Below are positions 16,702 through 25,265 of a DNA stretch of 64,000 nt, in pieces (positions within the stretch are counted from its first letter, which is position 1; each line of letters starts with the position of its first letter). The notes beneath the pieces were generated by a model. That model ran no database searches. It was given only the letters and a program-made list of their open reading frames with translations, and was not told the DNA's origin. The translations under genes were made by a program, and so were the position numbers. Source of the DNA: Cyclobacteriaceae bacterium. GTDB taxonomy: Bacteria > Bacteroidota > Bacteroidia > Cytophagales > Cyclobacteriaceae. The DNA lies in assembly GCA_020436085.1 (NCBI GenBank), contig JAGQYM010000014.1:27123-91122 (forward strand), written 5' to 3'.

Positions 16702-17226
16702 ATGCGAAAGACTCTTTTTATTACTACCTGTCTATTTCTTATCACCAGTGCACTCTTTGCGCAAGCGCCTCCAGGAAAAGGAGGTACGCAAATCAATGCA
16801 GGCCTTGGGTTTTCAACCTGGGGTGTACCAGTATATGTTGGTGCTGATTTTGGTATTCATCCCGCCATCACCATTGGGCCGAAACTCTCTTATAGAAACT
16901 ATAATGACAATTTCCTTGGCGGTAAATACCGTCAATCGTTGACGGTGATTTCATTTAATGGTAATTATCATTTCAATGAGTTGCTTAATCTAACCAGTCA
17001 GTGGAACCTCTATGCGGGTGCGTCCCTTGGGTATTACATCTGGTCGGATGTGAGGTGGGATGGAAATCCTAACAATAACTTCGGTGGTGAAGCCACAGGA
17101 ATAGGCCTTGACCTTCAGGTGGGAGGTCGCTATTTCTTTAATGACAAGTGGGCGCTTAATCTGGAACTCGGTGGAGGTACCGGATCAGGTGGAAGTTTTG
17201 GAGTGACGTACAAGCTGCAGAAGTAG
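16702..17226 (+). CDS. Outer-membrane beta-barrel protein
   Basis: A 174-aa exported protein with signal peptide MRKTLFITTCLFLITSALFAQA and alternating aromatic/Gly-rich strands (GGTQINAGLGFSTWGVPVYVG, YAGASLGYYIW, LDLQVGGRYFFNDKWALNLELGGG, SFGVTYKLQK) that fit an eight-strand OmpW/OmpA-like barrel. The function is not known. It is monocistronic: about 130 bp separate it from the fasciclin gene and a strong terminator follows. Confidence 0.8.
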   Translation: MRKTLFITTCLFLITSALFAQAPPGKGGTQINAGLGFSTWGVPVYVGADFGIHPAITIGPKLSYRNYNDNFLGGKYRQSLTVISFNGNYHFNELLNLTSQWNLYAGASLGYYIWSDVRWDGNPNNNFGGEATGIGLDLQVGGRYFFNDKWALNLELGGGTGSGGSFGVTYKLQK

Positions 17227-17246
17227 ATTCTGTTCAAGATTCAGAG

Positions 17247-17283
17247 GGGGTTGTTCCGTCATAATGGAGCAACTCCTTTTTTT
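17247..17283 (+). terminator. Rho-independent terminator after the beta-barrel gene
   Basis: GGGGTTGTTCC (17247-17257), loop GTCATAAT, GGAGCAACTCC (17266-17276), then seven T. The 11-bp stem contains two G-U pairs. Confidence 0.85.
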
Positions 17284-17328
17284 GTGTTTATAGCTAAATG
17301 AAAATCCTTAACTTGAAAATAAAAAGCC

Positions 17329-17853
17329 ATGAAAAAATTGATTGCGTCACTACTGGTTTTGATTGGATTCAGTTCTTTTGGGCAAAGCCAAGACTGTCAG
17401 AGAATTGGTTTTGCAGATACCAATTACATATTACAGGTTTTGCCTGAATTTAATAAAGCACAAAATGACCTTCAAGTTGACATCAACCAATATGAGAAAC
17501 AGTTTCAAGCTAAAATAGCAGAATACGAGAGTAAACTAAAGTTGTATCAACAAGGCTCATCTGCAATGATCGATATTGTTAGGCTTGACAAGGAAACTGA
17601 ACTCAGACGAATTCAAGAATCTATAGAGAAATTTCAAGGCGATGTTCAAGTGGCATTGAGGAAGAGGGAGAGTGAGTTGCTCCAACCGATACTGAATAAG
17701 GTGGGTAGAGCTATAGATGCGGTCGCCCTGGAAAATGGATTTGACTTTATCTTGAATTCTAAGGTTGGGACCACTGAGATCGTACAATTTGCCGATCAGA
17801 AATTCGATGTTTCAGATCTGGTGCTGGACAAGCTTGGTGTCGACAAAAAGTAG
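17329..17853 (+). CDS. OmpH/Skp-family periplasmic chaperone-like protein
   Basis: A 174-aa exported protein: signal MKKLIASLLVLIGFSSFGQS, a first strand IGFADTNYILQVLPEF, then about 80 residues of charged coiled coil (KAQNDLQVDINQYEKQFQAK through ELRRIQESIEKFQGDVQ) and closing strands (FDFILNSK, DVSDLVLDKLG). That is the jellyfish architecture of Skp/OmpH, a periplasmic chaperone for outer-membrane proteins. Bacteroidota carry several paralogues, and which client this one serves cannot be read from the sequence. Confidence 0.88.
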   Translation: MKKLIASLLVLIGFSSFGQSQDCQRIGFADTNYILQVLPEFNKAQNDLQVDINQYEKQFQAKIAEYESKLKLYQQGSSAMIDIVRLDKETELRRIQESIEKFQGDVQVALRKRESELLQPILNKVGRAIDAVALENGFDFILNSKVGTTEIVQFADQKFDVSDLVLDKLGVDKK

Positions 17854-17887
17854 CATTTTTTCTAACCAAGCTCTAATCTGTGACGTT

Positions 17888-18403
17888 GTGACAATCGCTG
17901 AGGCTCGCCAACTAATAAATACCGCCATTAAAGGATCGCCAGTAGAACATTGGGCTGACCTGGGATGCGGTGCCGGAACTTTTACTTATGCTGTCGCTGA
18001 ATTACTAGGGAAGGGAAGCCGAATTTTAGCCATTGACAAACTCACGCAATACCTTGCTAAGGAGCGTGCCCAGGTTGAGATTATATTTTCACAGTCTGAT
18101 GTAGAACACCTGACACGCGACAAAGGAGAATTTGATGGGGTGATCATGGCTAATACTCTTCATTATATCAAAGACCAGCCTACATTCCTTCAAAAGCTTC
18201 ATCCCTGGTTAAAGCCACATGGTAAAATTGTACTCGTAGAATACAATACCGAAAGAAGCAATCAGTGGGTACCGTATCCCATCACGTTTGAAAAGGCAAA
18301 ATCTTTGTTGACGCAATCAGGGTTCAAAGACGTTACCAAGATCGGTGAAAGACCCTCTCTCTACCGAACTGATAACATGTTTGCGTGCGTAGCTAGCGTT
18401 TAG
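17888..18403 (+). CDS. Class I SAM-dependent methyltransferase
   Basis: A 171-aa protein starting at a GTG (17888), 34 bp after the OmpH gene. The open frame reaches back to 17765 inside ompH, but MTIAEARQLINTAIKG is the natural N-terminus. SAM-binding motif I is WADLGCGAGTFTYAVA, the acidic residue after strand 2 is in ILAIDKL, and FDGVIMANTLHYIKDQ and GKIVLVEYNTE are the later strands. This is a compact Rossmann methyltransferase of the Methyltransf_11/25 type. The substrate is unknown. Confidence 0.82.
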   Translation: MTIAEARQLINTAIKGSPVEHWADLGCGAGTFTYAVAELLGKGSRILAIDKLTQYLAKERAQVEIIFSQSDVEHLTRDKGEFDGVIMANTLHYIKDQPTFLQKLHPWLKPHGKIVLVEYNTERSNQWVPYPITFEKAKSLLTQSGFKDVTKIGERPSLYRTDNMFACVASV

Positions 18404-18411
18404 ATCTTATT

Positions 18412-18867
18412 TCACAAAGCGGCCTCAAGATTTGCCATCAGCACCTTCGGTTTCATGGTTACCTTGGCGCTCACGGAGTTTGTAATCAGGCATGCTGCCT
18501 CAGCCTTTTCAAGAACACGAAAGGCCTTGGCCTCGTCTTTCTCATCTAAGATGGTAACAACAGGTTCGAGAATAACCTCGGTCATCTTATATTTTCCATC
18601 GACCTGATCCAGTTTTCCTGTGGCGGGACACGTGAAGCTTTCGAAATCAAGTTTGAAATTTTCAGCAATGGCAAGAAAAGTTGTCATCAAACAACTGCTG
18701 ATAGCTGCGGTAAAAAGATGCTCCGGTGACCAAACTCCTTCTACTCCTTTCGGAAATGGGAGGGGAGTTGCGACCTCCAATTCTGAGTCCAGTTCGCGAC
18801 TTGTGAGCAACCCCTGACGATCGCGTTGCCAGGAAAGATTGACTGAGTACGAATGTGTATAAGCCAT
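18412..18867 (-). CDS. OsmC-family peroxiredoxin-like protein
   Basis: A 151-aa cytosolic protein. The pattern WSPEHLFTAAISSCLMTTFLAIAE with Cys about 58, and FESFTCPATGKLD with a second Cys about 78, is the OsmC/Ohr two-cysteine centre, which reduces organic hydroperoxides. It is transcribed divergently from the gene at 18984. A Crp/Fnr-like palindrome lies in the shared 116-bp intergenic region, so either or both genes may respond to it. Confidence 0.88.
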   Translation of the reverse strand: MAYTHSYSVNLSWQRDRQGLLTSRELDSELEVATPLPFPKGVEGVWSPEHLFTAAISSCLMTTFLAIAENFKLDFESFTCPATGKLDQVDGKYKMTEVILEPVVTILDEKDEAKAFRVLEKAEAACLITNSVSAKVTMKPKVLMANLEAAL

Positions 18868-18913
18868 AACTGTAAATGTTTACACAAAGGAGCGCACTCT
18901 GTCTTTACCAGTC

Positions 18914-18929
18914 TATGATAAAAGTCACA
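18914..18929. promoter_or_regulatory. Crp/Fnr-type site TATGA-N6-TCACA in a divergent promoter region
   Basis: TATGA (18914-18918), TAAAAG, TCACA (18925-18929). It shares the TATGA half with the sites at 8750 and 15880, and the right half with the one at 15880. It is centred about 48 bp upstream of the predicted start for the gene at 18984 and about 54 bp from the osmC start codon on the other side. Confidence 0.45.
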
Positions 18930-18955
18930 CAACCGGGTGAGTTTTAATAAATAGT

Positions 18956-18963
18956 TATTTTTG
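18956..18963 (+). promoter_or_regulatory. Bacteroidota -7 element TATTTTTG
   Basis: A perfect match to TAnnTTTG, 21 bp before the TTG start of the downstream gene. There is no clear -33 TTG; the palindrome at 18914 may supply activation. Confidence 0.45.
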
Positions 18964-18983
18964 CGCTCAATTGAACCTGCGCT

Positions 18984-19496
18984 TTGAAAAGGCAATTACT
19001 TAATCAGCTAATTAATATTTTTTGGACCGTACTTGCATTTGCACCAGTGTTGGCATTCTGGCTGGCAATTGGAATGAATGTCTATTTCTATCTTTTCATT
19101 ATCCCCAGTATTTGCCTGCTCTTCCTTCCAAATCATTTCTACGAGCGTTTACAACTTAGCGACCGCCCTGAAGACTACCAGAGACTAGGATTAAAATTTT
19201 TTCGTAGGTACACTCAAGACGGGGATATCGTAAAGCAAATCCTAAGAAAAGACAATTCTCTTAAGTTGAGACGAACAAAAAAGGAGTTTGTGAACTACCA
19301 TCGGACGATCGAGGTTTACGAGCGATACCACATGGTTTGTTTTGCTTTCTTTTTGCTTACGGGATTCTACGCTATCGCTCTGGCCAATTTTGCCATTTTC
19401 ATCCTGATCACCATGGCAAACATTTTATACAATGTTATTCCATTGCTGTTGCAGCAATACAACAGGCTCCGAATTCAGCGATTGTTGACTGATTAG
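18984..19496 (+). CDS. Conserved-looking integral membrane protein, function unknown
   Basis: A 170-aa protein reading from a TTG; the first ATG is 27 codons inside the hydrophobic region, so TTG is the likely start. Two hydrophobic hairpins are visible (residues about 11-48, and about 110-152), separated by a basic cytosolic loop (NHFYERLQLSDRPEDYQRLGL and RTKKEFVNYHRTIEVYERYH). I do not recognise the family; the NHFYE...W-less loop has a faint resemblance to CrtO-type acyltransferases, not enough for a call. Its promoter carries a Crp/Fnr-like site, linking it tentatively to the nos regulon. Its 3' end overlaps the convergent GIN-domain gene by 4 bp. Confidence 0.65.
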   Translation: MKRQLLNQLINIFWTVLAFAPVLAFWLAIGMNVYFYLFIIPSICLLFLPNHFYERLQLSDRPEDYQRLGLKFFRRYTQDGDIVKQILRKDNSLKLRRTKKEFVNYHRTIEVYERYHMVCFAFFLLTGFYAIALANFAIFILITMANILYNVIPLLLQQYNRLRIQRLLTD

Positions 19497-20248
19497 TTTA
19501 GTCTTCGAACTTTTATGTTGGCCGCACCAAGAATAATATTCTTGTTGATATGAGCGGGGCCGTCCAGCCTTATCTCTGGTTCACCGAATGCGCTAATCTT
19601 CAGTTCGTCTTGCGCATTGAGTGTTAGCGTGCCTTCGCCATAGAGTCGGGAGACAGCGGTATTGCTCGATAATTTTTGTGTATCGATTTCGTTTTCTCCA
19701 AACAGGCGATAGACCTGGTGTTCAACAGAGCCTCCATTGATTTTCACATGGTTTATTCCAAAAATTGAGGCTTTAAATTTTTCGGTTTTCAAAGAAGCCA
19801 GAGATACCTCATTCTCGCCATATACTTTCAGTTTAAACTTGTCGCTCACTATGGCGCTTTCGCACTCCACACCTTTCTCACCACGAATCTCGATACCTCG
19901 CAGGTTTTTATAAGTGACGTACGCAGTCACGTAACGATGTCCATATCTAGAAACGGAGTGCTTCTGACCATTATAGTAGTATTTCTGCCTTTTTCCCACC
20001 AGGCGCGCATCATCCAAATAAATCAATAACCTCTTGCGCTTTACCTTCACGTTTACCACAGCAGGATCAATGTCGCTATAATCAAAGCGGATTGATTCAG
20101 CCTCACCCTGTTGAAGCACGACTTTGACAAATTGAGAAGCCATTATTCGGTCAAAGTGTTCCAATGACTGAGCTTCTCCTTGTGCAATGGATTTCGCTAA
20201 AGGGAAGAGAATCAGGGCTGTAAATAAGGTCAATGAGGCGCGTTTCAT
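19493..20248 (-). CDS. GIN-domain (DUF2807) exported protein
   Basis: About 251 aa from the ATG at 20248 (the frame opens at 20305). The signal peptide is MKRASLTLFTALILFPLAKSIAQ. The body is a beta-helix-like repeat with regularly spaced motifs such as FDRIMASQFVKVVLQQGE, LRGIEIRGEKGVECES, KLKVYGENEVSLASL, KASIFGINHVKINGG and VSRLYGEGTLTLNAQ, as in the auto-transporter adhesin head GIN domain family of Bacteroidota. The function is unknown; localisation is periplasmic or surface. Confidence 0.8.
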   Translation of the reverse strand: MKRASLTLFTALILFPLAKSIAQGEAQSLEHFDRIMASQFVKVVLQQGEAESIRFDYSDIDPAVVNVKVKRKRLLIYLDDARLVGKRQKYYYNGQKHSVSRYGHRYVTAYVTYKNLRGIEIRGEKGVECESAIVSDKFKLKVYGENEVSLASLKTEKFKASIFGINHVKINGGSVEHQVYRLFGENEIDTQKLSSNTAVSRLYGEGTLTLNAQDELKISAFGEPEIRLDGPAHINKNIILGAANIKVRRLN

Positions 20249-20317
20249 AATGTTAAATTTAGCAATACTGACCCATAGATGCATCTGCATCCCCGGAAGT
20301 TGCATCGTTTTTCAAAA

Positions 20318-22687
20318 TTATTCCGAACGCAGAGATTTGACTGGATTGTCGACAGCTGCTCTCAAGGCTTGCATACTTACAATTCCGATGGCCAGGACGA
20401 AGGCCAGGCCTCCCGCCAAGGGGAACGTCCACCATGGAATATCGACCCGATATGGATAGCGTTCCAGGAAGCTGTCCATGGCATACCATGCGATGGGCCC
20501 CGAAATTACGAAGGCCATAATCACCAAACGGCTGAAATCGCGGGAAATCATAACGACCACCGCTGCAACAGTTGCGCCCAATACTTTTCTGATGCCAATT
20601 TCTTTGGTACGCTGCTCGGCTGTAAATGCAGCAAGCCCAAATAAGCCAAGACCAGTAATAAACATTGCAAGGAAGGCAAACAGATTCGCCAACTTACCGA
20701 TCAGGTCAATCGTGGTAAATTTCTTCTTGAACTCCACATCGGCAAAGCTGTATTCAAATGGATATGCGGGATTCAATTGAGCAAAGATGTTGCTGACTTT
20801 CTCGAGTGACCCCTGCAAGTCATCAGTTTTTGATAGACGAATTGTAACTGATGAGATCCAGTCTCTATCCATTATCATAAATAGTGGTCCCACGGCACGA
20901 AAGGGAGAACCCATTAAAGTATTGTCAACCACTCCAATTAACTCCCGTTTTCCACCCCAAAGATCAAGTTGTTGTCCGATAGGATCTTCAAGTCCCATTA
21001 TATCAAGCGCTGCCTGATTTACCATAATGGCGGCAGTGTCACTTTTGAAGTCCTCCGAAAAATCTCTGCCTTGAAGCACTTTGATTCCCATGGTTTTCGT
21101 GTAGTCATATTCCGTGGCAACGGTGGCAAATATTACTCTGAGATCCTCCGGCTTTCCTGGCCATCCCATAAAATTATTAGACCATATCTCAGTTATTGGG
21201 CTGTTGCTGCGAGTCACGGACTCCACTACTCCCGTCCGCAACAGCTCCTGTTTTATCGTGTTATAGTTTTCTCTAAGCTCATTGTTGTATTGAACCGTTA
21301 TCAAGTTTTCCTGGTCGTAACCGAGATCTCGATTCTTTACGTGTTGTATTTGATAGTAGACGACAATAGTACCCACGATCAAGATGATCGAAAAACCAAA
21401 CTGTAGTGTAACCAAAATTTTGCGTGGTAAACTCGCGCTCTTACCTACCTGTATTTTTCCTTTCAGCACCTTCACCACATTAAATGAAGAAAGGTATAGG
21501 GCGGGATAACTTCCAGACACCAGACCGGTTATTAAAATAACTGCCAAAGTGAAAATCCAGAATTGTGAAGAGAGATAGGGTACAAACAGATGCTTTTCCA
21601 CGAGGTCGTTATAAAATGGAAGTACGCCTTCGACCAGAAAAATTGCCAACACATACGCGATGGCCGTAATGAGAAGTGATTCACCAAGAAATTGAGCTAC
21701 CAACTCCTGACGTTTCGATCCGACAGATTTGCGAATGCCTACCTCGCGTGCGCGCCTCTCTGACCTCGCGGTCGCGAGATTCATGAAATTGATACACGCA
21801 ATAACAATGATGAAAATGGCGATGACGCTAAACATATTCACATAGTCAATCATTCCGCCTGCTTCCTGGCCATTTTCAAAATCGGAATGAAGTCGCCAGC
21901 GACTTAGAGGATGAAGGAATAATTCTTTTTTTACTTTATCCTCTTTTTGCTTCACCATGAGCAGGTCTCGGATTTGCGACTCAACATCATCGGGGTTTTT
22001 CCCTTTAGGAAGTTCTACGAAAGTTTGGAACGAACTATTGCCCCAGTTGTGCTCAGCATTCTTTGCCCACTCCTGCGTGGCAACCATCAATGCGAAAGGA
22101 GTGAGGTAATCAAATTCGAAGGAGGAATTGGATGGAATATCCTTGAGGATTCCCGTCACTTTTACATCCGAGCTGTTGTCCATCTTAATGAGCTTATTGA
22201 TCGGATCTTCATCGCCAAATAAACTTCGTGCAGAGGACTCGGTAAGTACAATAGAATATGTATCGTCAAGTACGTTTTCTGCGGAGCCAGTCACTAGTGG
22301 AAACTCGAACATTTCAAGGAACTCGGAACTCGCATAGTATCCTCGTTTGTTCAGCTTTTTGTCACCGACCGTGAGCAGGTGGGTTCCGCCCCAATCGGAG
22401 ATGGCTGTATTTTTAATATCACTGAACTCTTCTTTGAGTGCGGTCTTTAGTGGTTGCGGTGTAGAAATCCAGGAATTGATCTTTCCATCGAAATGTGCAT
22501 TCGTCCAAACCTGATAGAGTTCGCTGACTTTTGGATGAAATCGATCGTAAGAGGTCTCGTCTTTCACCCAGAGTACGATCAGAATGGTGCAGGCAATCCC
22601 AACTGCCAGACCAGTGATATTAATAAATGAGTAGATAGAGTTTTTCATCAAACTCCGTATCGCAACTTTAAAATAGTTCTTCAGCAT
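20318..22687 (-). CDS. MacB/FtsX-like ABC transporter permease
   Basis: A 789-aa membrane protein with the family architecture: first helix at about residues 20-42 (YSFINITGLAVGIACTILIV), a MacB_PCD periplasmic domain, an FtsX block of three helices with SERRAREVGIRKSVGSKRQELV, a second periplasmic domain, and a final FtsX block with EQRTKEIGIRKVLGATVAAV ending PVKSLRSE. It lies 29 bp downstream of the gene at 22717-25140 on the same strand, so the two permeases probably form an operon, possibly a heterodimer. No ATPase subunit gene is adjacent. Confidence 0.88.
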   Translation of the reverse strand: MLKNYFKVAIRSLMKNSIYSFINITGLAVGIACTILIVLWVKDETSYDRFHPKVSELYQVWTNAHFDGKINSWISTPQPLKTALKEEFSDIKNTAISDWGGTHLLTVGDKKLNKRGYYASSEFLEMFEFPLVTGSAENVLDDTYSIVLTESSARSLFGDEDPINKLIKMDNSSDVKVTGILKDIPSNSSFEFDYLTPFALMVATQEWAKNAEHNWGNSSFQTFVELPKGKNPDDVESQIRDLLMVKQKEDKVKKELFLHPLSRWRLHSDFENGQEAGGMIDYVNMFSVIAIFIIVIACINFMNLATARSERRAREVGIRKSVGSKRQELVAQFLGESLLITAIAYVLAIFLVEGVLPFYNDLVEKHLFVPYLSSQFWIFTLAVILITGLVSGSYPALYLSSFNVVKVLKGKIQVGKSASLPRKILVTLQFGFSIILIVGTIVVYYQIQHVKNRDLGYDQENLITVQYNNELRENYNTIKQELLRTGVVESVTRSNSPITEIWSNNFMGWPGKPEDLRVIFATVATEYDYTKTMGIKVLQGRDFSEDFKSDTAAIMVNQAALDIMGLEDPIGQQLDLWGGKRELIGVVDNTLMGSPFRAVGPLFMIMDRDWISSVTIRLSKTDDLQGSLEKVSNIFAQLNPAYPFEYSFADVEFKKKFTTIDLIGKLANLFAFLAMFITGLGLFGLAAFTAEQRTKEIGIRKVLGATVAAVVVMISRDFSRLVIMAFVISGPIAWYAMDSFLERYPYRVDIPWWTFPLAGGLAFVLAIGIVSMQALRAAVDNPVKSLRSE

Positions 22688-22716
22688 AATGTCTTTTAAT
22701 TCTGTCGGTTTTTCAA

Positions 22717-25140
22717 TTACTCGCTCCTAAGAGATTTCACGGGGTCTCCAGTCGCTGCTTTAATGGATTCAAAACCCACGGTAAGCAATGCGATCGTAAT
22801 AGCGCCAAATCCGGCAACGAAGAATATGATTAGATCAATTTCAATTCTGTAGGCAAAGTCAGACAGCCATTGGTCCATTACATACCACGACAAAGGCATG
22901 GCAATAACAAAAGCAATAATGATGAGTTTGATAAACTCCCGCGACATCAGGTTTACAATCTGGCTCACATTAGCACCTAGCACTTTGCGAATACCAATTT
23001 CTTTGACTCTGCGTTCCGCCATATAAGATGATAAGCCATACAACCCAAGACAACTTATGATCATCGCGATAACGGTAAAGGTGGTAATGATGGTGGATAC
23101 TTTTTTATCCTCCTCATATTGCTTGCGAATACTGTCATCGAGGAACGAGTATTCAAAAGGTGTATCTGTAATCACTTTATTCCAGGTTGCCTCTATAGAA
23201 GCCAATACTTCAGATAAGTTTTCTGTTTTTACACTTAGAATACCGTAGTCAAATGTTCTGCCTTCGCTGTTCATTCTAAAGAGTGTTGGCTTGATCTCTT
23301 CTTTCATGGAGAGCTGATGATAATCTTCCATCACACCAATGATTTCGTGTGATATCTTTTCTCCTTGCCATTCTGTAAATACATGTTGACCAATTGCTTC
23401 TTCCGGTGTAAAACCAAGCTCAGACACGCCAATTCGGTTAACAACTATCTTATGGCGACCATCGACCTCATTCTCGGTAAAGGTTCTGCCGGCCAACATT
23501 TTAATGCCTATGAGTTCTATATAGCCCGCGTCCACAGTGTTATTAAAATGTAGTTTTGCCAAATCCATGTTGCCCCCCTGCGGATACAAAGCAAAATCAC
23601 TCCATATGCGAGAACCAGGCATGTAGTTAGCAGCGGATACACCCAATATTCCGGCCTCTCGACTTATCTCACTCTTAAAGGATTCAAATCCTTTTTGAGC
23701 ATAATCGGTCCTGAGCGGCAATACAATTTTTGCATCGGGATTAAATCCTAAATTTTGATTTTGCATGTAACGGAGCTGCTTGCCAATTATTAACATGCCA
23801 CACACCAGGGCAATACCGATTACAAATTGAAATACTACCAAGCCTTGACGTAAAGTGCCGGATGAATTGCCAAGATTTACTTTTCCTTTAAGTACTTCTG
23901 CTGGCTGGAACGAAGAAAGGTAGAAGGCAGGGTAGCTGCCTGCAACAAAGCCTGTAATAAGTGTGATTGCGACTAAGGCTGCTCCAAAGTATAATACGTT
24001 GTCTGTGTCGAAAGAAATTTGTTTGCTGGTAAGCTCGTTAAAGTATGGAAGCGCGATGTATATCAGGCCGATACTGATGACAATCGAAACAGCGACAAGC
24101 AGCATGGCTTCTCCGAGCAACTGCCTGATCAATGAACTTCTGAAAGCGCCCATTACTTTTCGTACGCCAATTTCGCTCGCCCGCTTTGTTGCTTTTGCGG
24201 TGGAAAGATTCATGAAATTGATGCAGGCGATTAGGAGAATGAAAATGGCAATTGATGAAATGACGTAGACGTAAGTAATCCTTGGATTTCGACCGATGTC
24301 TGATCTGAGATAAATATCCGGCACAGGTTCCAGATCAAGTGTCTTTGTCATGCCCAGAGCCTTCATGTCCTCTGCACCGTATTTGATCAACACTTGATTC
24401 ATTCTGTCAACTACCGCTGCACGATTGTGACCTGGTATTAATCTCACATAGGCTGGCACAAAGTTTTGGCCACCCCATTCGCCCTGAGCGTCTTCTGATC
24501 TTACGTAGGCAGCCCATCCACCACTTGTCATCGAAACGAAAAAATTGGCCTCTAAATGACTTTTGCCTGGCTGTCGAAATACACCAGTCACTTTAAAATC
24601 TCCAGACGGACCACCTTGGCTTATGTTAATCAGTTTGTTTAGAGCCGATTCATCTCCGAACAGCTTTTTAGCCATCTTCTGCGAGATCACCACTGAGTTG
24701 GCTTCAACCAACGCATGATCCGGATTGCCCTCTAAGAGTTCGTAGTTGAGAACTTTGAACAAAGTAGAATCAGCGATCAGTCCATTTTCTTCATAGAAGA
24801 TATTGTCTTCATACTTGATGAGATTGAGTTGTACTCCCGGGGGATTCAATGCGCGAGTTGCATAAACGATATCCTCAATTTCATCTTGCATTGCCATCGC
24901 AATGGGAGGAGAGCTGGTGGGCAGTTTATCAAGCCCCTTGGTTCCTTCGAACTTGGTAACAATCCTATAAAGATTTTCTCCTTCCTTATGATGTTTGTCG
25001 TAGCTGAACTCGTCTTGGATATAGAGGGCCAGCAACAAGCAGCAGGCAATCCCGATGGACAAGCCAAAGATGTTAATGGACGAGAAAACTTTGTTTTTGG
25101 AGAGATTTCGCAGTGCGATCTTGAAGTAGTTCTGAAGCAT
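22717..25140 (-). CDS. MacB/FtsX-like ABC transporter permease
   Basis: An 807-aa paralogue of the gene that follows it: first helix FSSINIFGLSIGIACCLLLA (about 19-38), a MacB_PCD domain, an FtsX block with ATKRASEIGVRKVMGAFRSSLI, a second periplasmic domain, and a last FtsX block with ERRVKEIGIRKVLGANVSQI ending DPVKSLRSE. Such permeases export or extract amphipathic molecules with a separate ATPase. The first gene of a two-gene operon; a sigma-54-like element and an inverted repeat lie in the 125 bp before it. Confidence 0.88.
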   Translation of the reverse strand: MLQNYFKIALRNLSKNKVFSSINIFGLSIGIACCLLLALYIQDEFSYDKHHKEGENLYRIVTKFEGTKGLDKLPTSSPPIAMAMQDEIEDIVYATRALNPPGVQLNLIKYEDNIFYEENGLIADSTLFKVLNYELLEGNPDHALVEANSVVISQKMAKKLFGDESALNKLINISQGGPSGDFKVTGVFRQPGKSHLEANFFVSMTSGGWAAYVRSEDAQGEWGGQNFVPAYVRLIPGHNRAAVVDRMNQVLIKYGAEDMKALGMTKTLDLEPVPDIYLRSDIGRNPRITYVYVISSIAIFILLIACINFMNLSTAKATKRASEIGVRKVMGAFRSSLIRQLLGEAMLLVAVSIVISIGLIYIALPYFNELTSKQISFDTDNVLYFGAALVAITLITGFVAGSYPAFYLSSFQPAEVLKGKVNLGNSSGTLRQGLVVFQFVIGIALVCGMLIIGKQLRYMQNQNLGFNPDAKIVLPLRTDYAQKGFESFKSEISREAGILGVSAANYMPGSRIWSDFALYPQGGNMDLAKLHFNNTVDAGYIELIGIKMLAGRTFTENEVDGRHKIVVNRIGVSELGFTPEEAIGQHVFTEWQGEKISHEIIGVMEDYHQLSMKEEIKPTLFRMNSEGRTFDYGILSVKTENLSEVLASIEATWNKVITDTPFEYSFLDDSIRKQYEEDKKVSTIITTFTVIAMIISCLGLYGLSSYMAERRVKEIGIRKVLGANVSQIVNLMSREFIKLIIIAFVIAMPLSWYVMDQWLSDFAYRIEIDLIIFFVAGFGAITIALLTVGFESIKAATGDPVKSLRSE

Positions 25141-25163
25141 ATGTCGAGGTTTCGAAAGTGATT

Positions 25164-25180
25164 ACCCAAAAAAGTGCCAA
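25164..25180 (-). promoter_or_regulatory. Possible sigma-54-type promoter for the permease pair
   Basis: On the minus strand TTGGCAC is followed by a T-run and GGGTAA. The -24 element TGGCAC is perfect, but the -12 element reads GG where GC is expected. It ends 24 bp before the start codon. Speculative. Confidence 0.25.
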
Positions 25181-25229
25181 TGGTTACATATCCCAATAGA
25201 CTCTGGAATGAGGCAATGGATGCTCGAAC

Positions 25230-25252
25230 GGGTACATTAATGAACGGTACCC
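25230..25252. promoter_or_regulatory. Inverted repeat GGGTAC-N11-GTACCC upstream of the permease pair
   Basis: GGGTAC (25230-25235), 11 bp, GTACCC (25247-25252). Read along the plus strand it is also a near-direct repeat of GAACGGGTAC and GAACGGTACC. It sits about 60 bp upstream of the sigma-54-like element, a typical distance for an enhancer-binding activator site. Confidence 0.35.
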
Positions 25253-25265
25253 TGTTCAGATTTGA

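Noticed and set aside
17765-17887. Start of the methyltransferase inside the ompH gene
   Set aside because: It would overlap ompH by up to 89 bp and add a segment that is only the ompH sequence in another frame; the GTG at 17888 gives the natural N-terminus.
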